From positions 248,001 to 312,000 of the forward strand of contig CALOGB020000055.1 in NCBI GenBank assembly GCA_942636505.2: 64,000 nucleotides of DNA, in the 5' to 3' direction. The position numbers and the translations under genes are program-made. Positions 58,970-64,000 of this stretch are shown here, one piece after another (position 1 is the stretch's first letter; each line of letters begins with the position of its first letter). The notes beneath the pieces are model-generated. The model ran no database searches. It had not been told where the DNA came from and was given only the letters and a program-made list of their open reading frames with translations. Source of the stretch: an uncultured bacterium. GTDB lineage: Bacteria > Pseudomonadota > Alphaproteobacteria > Sphingomonadales > Sphingomonadaceae.

Positions 58970-60025
58970 ATGCGCGATGCACGACTGGCCGGATCGATAC
59001 GGGACGCAAGACCGGACGCGACTCTGTTCGAGCGGATCGGCGTGTTCCTTGACGAGCAGAAGCTGAGCCCCGATCCCGCGCATTACGCGTTTGCCTATGC
59101 CGTGATGTCGGCGCCCGAGAGCCAGTTGGCTTCAGAGGTCGCCGCCTTGACGCAGGACGGTGTTCGTCTCACCCGATCGGATATCGAGCGTCTCGGTGGA
59201 ACGGTCGTCGACGAGCCCCCGTCGGGCCGATCGCGGCGGACCAACGGCGCTGCAGACACCAACCCCGATCGGACACCCGAGACCGCGATCGCGCTCGTGA
59301 TCGAGACGCAGCAGCAGGTCGATGGCTTCGTGCAGATCGTGCGGACGATCCAGGCCGAGACGCATGGCTTTGGCCGTGAACTGGCCAAAAGCGCGGCGTC
59401 GATCACGCAGTTGGCGGAGATCGACGAGATCGCGGAAATCACCAGCGCGATGATCGCCCGTATCCACGACAGCGAGGTACGTCTGGCAGCGGCCACCGCG
59501 GAGGCCGATTCGCTCCGGTCGAAGCTGATCGAAGCGCGCGATACGGCACGTCGCGACGTACTGACCGACCTGCCCAACCGACGCGCGTTCGAGGAAGCGT
59601 TCGCGACACGCGACCGGGACGCCGGGCCCTATTGCCTCGCCTTGTGCGACATCGACCGGTTCAAGCGGATCAATGACGTGCACGGCCATGGTGTCGGCGA
59701 CCGCGTGCTCACCGCGATCGGCCAGGCGATGGCGGCCGAATGCGCGCCACATCTCGTCGTTCGCCACGGCGGCGAGGAATTCGCGGTGCTGCTCGGCGGG
59801 ATCGCCTTGGCCGAAGCCGCGGACATGCTCGATTCCGTCCGCGCGACGGTTGCCGCCAAACGCTTCCGCAACCGCGAGACAGACACCGCGCTCGGCGTCA
59901 TTACGGTATCGGCCGGCGTGACCGCGATCCATGCGGACGAGGCCGCCGAAACCGCGTTCCAGCGGGCCGACCAGTTGCTCTACACCGCGAAGAAGGACGG
60001 GCGCGATCGGGTCTGCGCGGGTTGA
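58970..60025 (+). CDS. Diguanylate cyclase (GGDEF) with N-terminal helical sensor region
   Basis: 351 residues. The N-terminal ~180 residues are helical without a recognised domain (coiled coil around EITSAMIARIHDSEVRLAAATAEADSL). The GGDEF domain starts at RRDVLTDLPNRRAFEE and has active-site GGEEF (267-271) in VVRHGGEEFAVLLGG, with metal/substrate residues in LALCDIDRFKRINDVHG. So it should make c-di-GMP. The inhibitory I-site (RxxD five residues before GGEEF) is replaced by CAPH, so product inhibition there is unlikely. No TM segment. It lies upstream of two tiny membrane peptides. Confidence 0.93.
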   Translation: MRDARLAGSIRDARPDATLFERIGVFLDEQKLSPDPAHYAFAYAVMSAPESQLASEVAALTQDGVRLTRSDIERLGGTVVDEPPSGRSRRTNGAADTNPDRTPETAIALVIETQQQVDGFVQIVRTIQAETHGFGRELAKSAASITQLAEIDEIAEITSAMIARIHDSEVRLAAATAEADSLRSKLIEARDTARRDVLTDLPNRRAFEEAFATRDRDAGPYCLALCDIDRFKRINDVHGHGVGDRVLTAIGQAMAAECAPHLVVRHGGEEFAVLLGGIALAEAADMLDSVRATVAAKRFRNRETDTALGVITVSAGVTAIHADEAAETAFQRADQLLYTAKKDGRDRVCAG

Positions 60026-60124
60026 TCCCGAGGGTTGGCGAAATTTGCGACGAAGAATTGGTGCGTTGTGCCAACTCGATTTTCTCAGAAACACGAAATC
60101 GCGTAAAAACAACAATTTAAGAAA

Positions 60125-60141
60125 CTGGCACGCGCCATGCA
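60125..60141 (+). promoter_or_regulatory. Sigma-54 (RpoN) promoter match upstream of two small peptides
   Basis: CTGGCACGCGCCATGCA matches YTGGCACG-N4-TTGCW at all but one base. The GG (60127-60128) and GC (60139-60140) are exactly 10 bases apart, as required. It is about 60 bases upstream of the first small ORF, with an AT-rich stretch (AAAAACAACAATTTAAG) just before it where IHF or an activator loop might act. Confidence 0.65.
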
Positions 60142-60199
60142 AATCATTCGATATCGGCAGCCGGATGGTCCGGCGCCCGACCATCGAAGGAAATATCTC

Positions 60200-60310
60200 A
60201 TGTCGATCCGTTTCGAAACCGCTCAGCGCATCGCCTTCTCGCTCGTCGGCGCACTGTTCTTCGCAGCCATCGCAGTCGGCACCGCCGTCCCGATCATCCC
60301 CATCGCCTGA
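60200..60310 (+). CDS. 36-residue hydrophobic membrane peptide
   Basis: Reads MSIRFETAQRIAFSLVGALF then a hydrophobic stretch ending PIIPIA. A short charged N-terminus precedes one membrane helix (IAFSLVGALFFAAIAVGTAV) with no signal cleavage site. GAAGGAAATATCTC with AAGGA supplies a good ribosome site. It lies behind a sigma-54-type promoter and 14 bases before a second tiny membrane ORF. I do not recognise a characterised family. Coding status is supported by the ribosome site, membrane pattern and tandem arrangement. Confidence 0.65.
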   Translation: MSIRFETAQRIAFSLVGALFFAAIAVGTAVPIIPIA

Positions 60311-60324
60311 TCAGGACGCTCATC

Positions 60325-60411
60325 ATGAACCGCAGCGTCCTCATCGGCCTCATCGCCTTTTCCACCACCATCCTGCTGATCGCGACACAGACTGGCGGCG
60401 CGCTCGCCTGA
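60325..60411 (+). CDS. 28-residue membrane peptide, partner of the 36-residue one
   Basis: MNRSVLIGLIAFSTTILLIA followed by TQTGGALA. One basic residue then a single hydrophobic helix of about 17 residues. TCAGGACGCTCATC gives AGGA nine bases before ATG. It starts 14 bases after the first peptide's stop, so the two would be translated from one message. Its C-terminus ALA resembles a signal peptidase site, so it could be processed. Confidence 0.55.
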   Translation: MNRSVLIGLIAFSTTILLIATQTGGALA

Positions 60412-60439
60412 CCGACGAGGCGCCTGCCAAGCGTCACGC

Positions 60440-61057
60440 TCAGGCGGGCGAGGCCAGCCCCACCGGCCCTACGGGGGCCTCTTCTTCGCGAGAATAGGTG
60501 CCGAACAACAGCCCTGCCGCCAGCACATGCCCGGTGATGGCCTCGATCACCGCCGAGCGCCCGGGTGTCGCACCGACATCCCCTGCGCCTACGCCGATCG
60601 CGAAGACCTGGAACGCATAGCGATGCTCGCCGTGACCGCTCGGCGGATCGGGCGGCAACCAGCCCTCGCGCAGATAGGAATTGCGACCGACGTCGCGACC
60701 TTTCGCGTCACCTTCACCGTCCGCAACGATCGCGCCTTCAGCTAGCTGGCCCGCATCTGCTTCGAGTCCCCAGATGATCGCGTGGACCAAAGGTTGCGGG
60801 GCCGGAGCATCGGCATCCTCGACGATCAGCACCATGCGCTTGGTCCCGACCGGCGGTTCGCTCCACACGAGCGGTGGCGACACGCCCTCCCCGTCCGCGG
60901 TGAAGCGCGGCGGCATCCGTGCCTCGTGCGCGAACGCCGGGCTGGTCAGGGTCAACGTCTCGAAATTCTCGCCCAACTGGACGATCGCAAGCTTGTCGAT
61001 ACCGGCACGCAGGCCGCTCATCGCGTGACCAAGCCAGGCGGGGATGTGTTCGAGCAT
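60440..61057 (-). CDS. PEBP / YbhB-YbcL family protein
   Basis: 205 residues. The PEBP fold signatures are seen in PPRFTADGEGVSPPLVWSEPP, MVLIVEDADAPAPQPLVHAI and PPSGHGEHRYAFQVFAI, which line the anion pocket. Bacterial members (YbhB) are of unknown role despite the 'Raf kinase inhibitor' label. An additional N-terminal ~30 residues (EHIPAWLGHAMSGLRAGIDK) precede the core; no signal peptide. Adjacent (3-base gap) to a lipoprotein gene on the same strand, so probably co-transcribed. Confidence 0.88.
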   Translation of the reverse strand: MLEHIPAWLGHAMSGLRAGIDKLAIVQLGENFETLTLTSPAFAHEARMPPRFTADGEGVSPPLVWSEPPVGTKRMVLIVEDADAPAPQPLVHAIIWGLEADAGQLAEGAIVADGEGDAKGRDVGRNSYLREGWLPPDPPSGHGEHRYAFQVFAIGVGAGDVGATPGRSAVIEAITGHVLAAGLLFGTYSREEEAPVGPVGLASPA

Positions 61058-61060
61058 GGC

Positions 61061-61573
61061 TTATCCTTCCGACGGGCAGGTTTCGGCACGACGGGCGGGG
61101 GCTGCGCCGTCATACCAGTCGCTCTGCGGGCCCATCTTGGCTGCGTCATGGTAGCAGACCTGGGTCTTGCCGCGTTTCGGGTCGACGATCACCGTCCAGT
61201 TGTGGTCGCCGCAATTATGCTCTTCGCAGCCCCAGGACGCCATGCGGTCGCCCATCTTGAACACGGGCGTTGCCGGCCCCGATCGACCACGGATCATCTC
61301 GCGCAGCTTCGCATCGCCGACCGCGTTGACGAGGCCGGTCGCAACGTCGGTGCGGTCGAAGAAATCGACGCCGTCGACCGCATCATGCGGGTATTTGCCG
61401 ACATAGGCGGTGATCGGCGTGGTCTGCGCCTGGCCTGCTATCGGCGCGGGCGCGCGCGTTTCGGGCGGGGTGAAGCCGCTGGGCGCGGCGGTCTTGGTGG
61501 GATCGTCGTTGCGTCCGCATCCACCGACGAGAAGCGGCACCGTGAGCAACGCGACCGCGATTGCCGTCCTCAT
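61061..61573 (-). CDS. Hypothetical lipoprotein with paired cysteines
   Basis: 170 residues. A lipobox LLVGGC places the lipidated cysteine at about residue 19. After a Pro/Thr/Ala linker, a small domain carries PHDAVDGVDFFDRTDV, then RMASWGCEEHNCGDHNWTVI and CYHDAAKMGPQSDW. The Cys-x4-Cys pair with nearby His/Asp suggests metal or disulfide. The family occurs as an unannotated conserved protein in sphingomonads. It is probably periplasmic/outer-membrane anchored. ATG at 61573. Confidence 0.7.
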   Translation of the reverse strand: MRTAIAVALLTVPLLVGGCGRNDDPTKTAAPSGFTPPETRAPAPIAGQAQTTPITAYVGKYPHDAVDGVDFFDRTDVATGLVNAVGDAKLREMIRGRSGPATPVFKMGDRMASWGCEEHNCGDHNWTVIVDPKRGKTQVCYHDAAKMGPQSDWYDGAAPARRAETCPSEG

Positions 61574-61673
61574 GATCGCACCGTCGTCATCACCTGATCT
61601 CCTCAACCCCCTTTGCAACGCATCGACCGGCATCGTGGTTGCGGAGGGGGGCCGATGCGACCATCTCGGGTCC

Positions 61674-62099
61674 ATGGAGCATGATCTCGATCGTTTCGTC
61701 GCTGTACAGGCCGGCGTCTATTCGCAGGCGCTGGCGGAGTTGCAGCGCGGGGCCAAGCGCAGTCACTGGATGTGGTTCATCTTCCCGCAAATCGCCGGAC
61801 TGGGGCAAAGCGCAATGGCGCGAACCTATGCGATTGCCGGGGCGGACGAGGCCCGGGCATATCTCGCGCATCCAATACTCGGGCCGCGACTGATCGAGGT
61901 CACGCAGACGGTGACGGCCGCGCCCGGATCTGCCGAAGCGATTCTGGGCGGGATCGATGCGGTGAAGTTGCGGTCATCGATGACGCTGTTCGCCGCGGTT
62001 GCCGACGATTCTTCGCCGTTCCGCGCGGCGCTCGACCGGTTCTTCCATGGCGAAGACGATCAGGCAACATTGGACCTGCTTGCGTCGGGTCCGCGATAA
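61674..62099 (+). CDS. DUF1810 family protein
   Basis: 141 residues. FVAVQAGVYSQALAELQRG then SHWMWFIFPQIAGLGQSAMA and AYLAHPILGPRLIEVTQTV are the DUF1810 signature (about 140 residues, alpha-helical). Function unknown; some members act as ADP-ribosyl/calpastatin-like annotated proteins without proof. ATG at 61674. Divergent from the lipoprotein gene. Confidence 0.9.
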   Translation: MEHDLDRFVAVQAGVYSQALAELQRGAKRSHWMWFIFPQIAGLGQSAMARTYAIAGADEARAYLAHPILGPRLIEVTQTVTAAPGSAEAILGGIDAVKLRSSMTLFAAVADDSSPFRAALDRFFHGEDDQATLDLLASGPR

Positions 62100-62165
62100 G
62101 ACGGGTGTATCGCCTGCGAAAGGTGTAGCATCCCAGCGGGGCCTTCCGCCCCATGAGGTGCCGTG

Positions 62166-62291
62166 ATGGCGAAGAGCCAGAAGAAATCGAGCAAGGAAGT
62201 CCGCAAGCCCAAGGCCGAAAAGGCACCCAAGGCGAACGCGTCCAACCCGACCACCAAGGGCAAGCCCGTCGAGATGACGACGCTGAACTGA
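62166..62291 (+). CDS. Lys-rich 41-residue protein
   Basis: MAKSQKKSSKEVRKPKAEKA followed by PKANASNPTTKGKPVEMTTLN. About one quarter of residues are Lys; no hydrophobic core, so likely disordered and nucleic-acid- or anion-binding. A GAGGTGCCGTG stretch precedes ATG. I infer a real gene from the ribosome site and the compositional bias; similar small basic proteins are common but unnamed in sphingomonads. Confidence 0.6.
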   Translation: MAKSQKKSSKEVRKPKAEKAPKANASNPTTKGKPVEMTTLN

Positions 62292-62444
62292 GGCGCGCCG
62301 GGGCGGGTACCGCGCCGGCAAGATCTTCGACCGGGCGATGACGGAGCGTCTTCCGTTGTTCCGGTCGATCGGGCGCAGCGCAGTATGCCCGAGACAATTA
62401 CGCGTCAGGCAACTCAACCCCGCTGCCTGACCACCCGATCCATA

Positions 62445-63092
62445 TCAGCCCGCTGCGGCGATCTGCCGTAGTGCCTGTTCGAAGACTTCGACCGGTTGGC
62501 CGCCCGAGATCAGATGCCGGTCGTTGATCACGATCGCCGGCACCGCATTGATTCCGCGAGCGCGCCACAGTTCCTCCGCCGCGCGAACCTCGTCCGCGTA
62601 GCGTCCCGACCGAAGCACCTCTTCTGCGGCAACGGGATCAAGTCCGGCCTTTGCGGCGGCATCGCCCAGCACGCGGTGATCGCCTGGATCGACATTATCA
62701 GTGAAATTCGCCGTGAAGAGCGCGTGCTTCAGCGCTGCTTGGCCCCCTTCGACCTGCGCCCAGTGCAACAGCCGGTGCGCGTCGAACGTGTTGTAGATCC
62801 GGCTTGCCTCGGTCATCGCCATCGTGAAGCCGAGTTCTCGCGCGCGGTCGACGATCATCGCGCGGTTCGCCGCCGACTGCTCAGGCGTAGACCCGTATTT
62901 TTCCGCGATATGCTCGCCGATATTCTGGCCGCCTGCGGGCATCGCCGGATTGAGTTCGAACGGCTGGAAGACGATCTCCGCGTCGAGCGTATCCGCCGCG
63001 CGGACCAACGCCTCTTCCAGCGCGCGCAGGCCGATGATGCACCACGGACAGGCAATGTCCGATACGAAGTCGATCTTGAGATGGGCGGTCAT
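62445..63092 (-). CDS. DsbA-family oxidoreductase, FrnE-like
   Basis: 215 residues without a signal peptide, so cytoplasmic. The active site is CPWC (Cys15, Cys18) in SDIACPWCIIGL, followed by the long helical insertion (EKYGSTPEQSAANRAMIVDR, NTFDAHRLLHWAQVEGG) and the cis-Pro region INAVPAIVINDRHLISGGQP. FrnE proteins are disulfide oxidoreductases linked to oxidative-stress resistance. It is convergent with the Lys-rich gene and divergent from alkB. Confidence 0.92.
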   Translation of the reverse strand: MTAHLKIDFVSDIACPWCIIGLRALEEALVRAADTLDAEIVFQPFELNPAMPAGGQNIGEHIAEKYGSTPEQSAANRAMIVDRARELGFTMAMTEASRIYNTFDAHRLLHWAQVEGGQAALKHALFTANFTDNVDPGDHRVLGDAAAKAGLDPVAAEEVLRSGRYADEVRAAEELWRARGINAVPAIVINDRHLISGGQPVEVFEQALRQIAAAG

Positions 63093-63186
63093 GTCAGTCT
63101 CCGGAAAGCGCGCACTGCGGTAGATGGCGGCGGTGCGATGAGCAACTGCCGGGCGTTCGGCTGGCCATGGCCGCCCGCATCCCTAC

Positions 63187-63783
63187 ATGCCGTCGATGGC
63201 CAATCCGACCGCAGACCTTTTCGGCACGCCCATCCTGCCCGGACTCGAATATCGCGACGCGCTGCTCAGCCGGGATGAGGAAGCGGCGCTGATCGTCCGG
63301 ATCGACGAACAGGACCTGGCGCCGTTCCAGTTCCAGGGTTGGCTGGGCAAGCGGCTGACCCGATCGTTCGGCTGGCATTACGACTTCGACACGAGCCGGT
63401 TCGGCGAGACCGATCCGTTGCCCGACTGGCTGCTGCCGATCCGCCAGCGCGCCGCTGCGTTTGCGAAGCTGCCCGAGGAGGCGCTCATGCAGGCGTTGCT
63501 GATCCGGTACGATCCTGGGGCCGGGATCGGCTGGCACCGCGACCGGCCGGTTTTCGAGCATGTCGTCGGTATTTCGCTCGGCGTGCCGGCGACGATGCGG
63601 TTCCGGCGGCGCAAGGCGGGCGGATTCGACCGCGCCGCCGTGCCGCTTGCGCCTCGATCAGCGTATCATCTCAGCGGCGAGGCGCGGCACGACTGGGAGC
63701 ACAGCATCGCCGAGATGGAGGTGACGCGCTGGTCGATCACCTTCCGCAGTTTTACCGCCAGCGCACCGCAGGACCGGCGCTGA
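63187..63783 (+). CDS. AlkB-family Fe(II)/2-oxoglutarate dioxygenase
   Basis: 198 residues. Iron ligands are His117 and Asp119 in GWHRDRP and His172 in WEHSI; the 2-oxoglutarate arginines are Arg181 and Arg187 in RWSITFRS. The substrate loop is short (SFGWHYDFD, FGETDPLPDWL), similar to AlkB homologues of the ALKBH3 type. It should remove alkyl groups from DNA/RNA bases. It is convergent with gyrB, whose last codon is 10 bases away. ATG at 63187; ATG 63196 also possible. Confidence 0.92.
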   Translation: MPSMANPTADLFGTPILPGLEYRDALLSRDEEAALIVRIDEQDLAPFQFQGWLGKRLTRSFGWHYDFDTSRFGETDPLPDWLLPIRQRAAAFAKLPEEALMQALLIRYDPGAGIGWHRDRPVFEHVVGISLGVPATMRFRRRKAGGFDRAAVPLAPRSAYHLSGEARHDWEHSIAEMEVTRWSITFRSFTASAPQDRR

Positions 63784-63793
63784 CGGTCGAAAC

Positions 63794-64000
63794 TCAGACG
63801 TCGAGGTTGGCGACGTTGAGCGCGTTGTCCTGGATGAACTCGCGGCGGGGTTCGACGACTTCGCCCATCAGCTGGGTAAAGATCTCGTTCGCGCTCTCGG
63901 CGTTGACCGCGGTGACGCGGAGCATCGAGCGGACCGACGGGTCGAGCGTGGTTTCCCAAAGCTGTTCGGCATTCATCTCGCCGAGACCCTTGTAGCGCTG
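63794..64000 (-). CDS. gyrB: DNA gyrase subunit B, C-terminal end (5' part outside window)
   Basis: The 68 visible residues read [20 protein letters not shown], a diagnostic phrase for GyrB, followed by [20 protein letters not shown] and [20 protein letters not shown]. This is the Toprim-domain end and tail of the B subunit, which supplies ATPase activity for negative supercoiling. The stop is at 63794-63796; the rest of the gene lies beyond base 64000. GyrB fits better than ParE because of the EPRREFI tail. Confidence 0.95.
   Translation of the reverse strand, partial: QRYKGLGEMNAEQLWETTLDPSVRSMLRVTAVNAESANEIFTQLMGEVVEPRREFIQDNALNVANLDV

Overview
The window is high-GC, gene-dense chromosomal DNA that looks like a sphingomonad alphaproteobacterium (Sphingomonas or a close relative). 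This is inferred from the gene families and not from a 16S gene: NodT-type RND efflux, a DcaP-type porin, FecI/FecR/TonB receptors, a bacteriophytochrome with a HisKA_2/HWE-like kinase, many GlsB/PepSY/DUF proteins, and short GC-rich palindromes after gene ends. There is no rRNA, CRISPR array, insertion sequence or prophage. One tRNA gene is present.

Layout. 1-6.5 kb: end of trmB, then a minus-strand RND efflux operon (permease, adaptor, outer-membrane factor) and tRNA-Gly(UCC). 6.7-16.2 kb: a likely acetate/carboxylate module, made of a CrbS-like transporter-kinase hybrid, its LuxR-type response regulator overlapping acs, and divergently a DcaP porin and an MHS-type MFS transporter. 16.3-21.7 kb: envelope-stress genes (YflT-like, PepSY, GlsB), a PAS-LuxR regulator, a Bcr/CflA exporter, an exported methyltransferase-like protein and a DUF1488-like protein. 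21.8-25.6 kb: a large autotransporter and a DUF697-like protein. 25.8-31 kb: a minus-strand run of secreted trypsin-like protease, ECF sigma, FecR anti-sigma and STN-type TonB receptor, followed on the plus strand by an S9 peptidase.

33-46 kb: DUF808 membrane protein, adenine deaminase coupled to a BASS-like transporter, bacteriophytochrome, a TonB siderophore receptor divergent from a DUF3649/PepSY-TM/DUF3325 iron-uptake operon with a Fur-box-like site between them, an exported amidohydrolase and an HSL-type esterase. 46.0-46.6 kb is a conspicuously AT-rich patch with one small basic membrane ORF. 46.6-54.5 kb: prfC, an aldose-epimerase-like gene, and the translation cluster rpmI-rplT-(GIY-YIG)-pheS-pheT. 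54.7-64 kb: AsmA, HisN-like phosphatase with a His/Asp-rich tail, secreted peroxiredoxin, diguanylate cyclase, two tiny membrane peptides behind a good sigma-54 promoter match, PEBP, lipoprotein, DUF1810, a Lys-rich 41-residue protein, FrnE-like DsbA, AlkB, and the 3' end of gyrB.

The least explained items are the sigma-54-preceded pair of tiny membrane peptides (60.1-60.4 kb), the protease-sigma-FecR-receptor run (25.8-31.0 kb), the AT-rich patch, the GIY-YIG gene directly in front of pheS, and at least two families of palindromic elements recurring after gene ends. All functional calls rest on recognised motifs and gene order; no database search was run.
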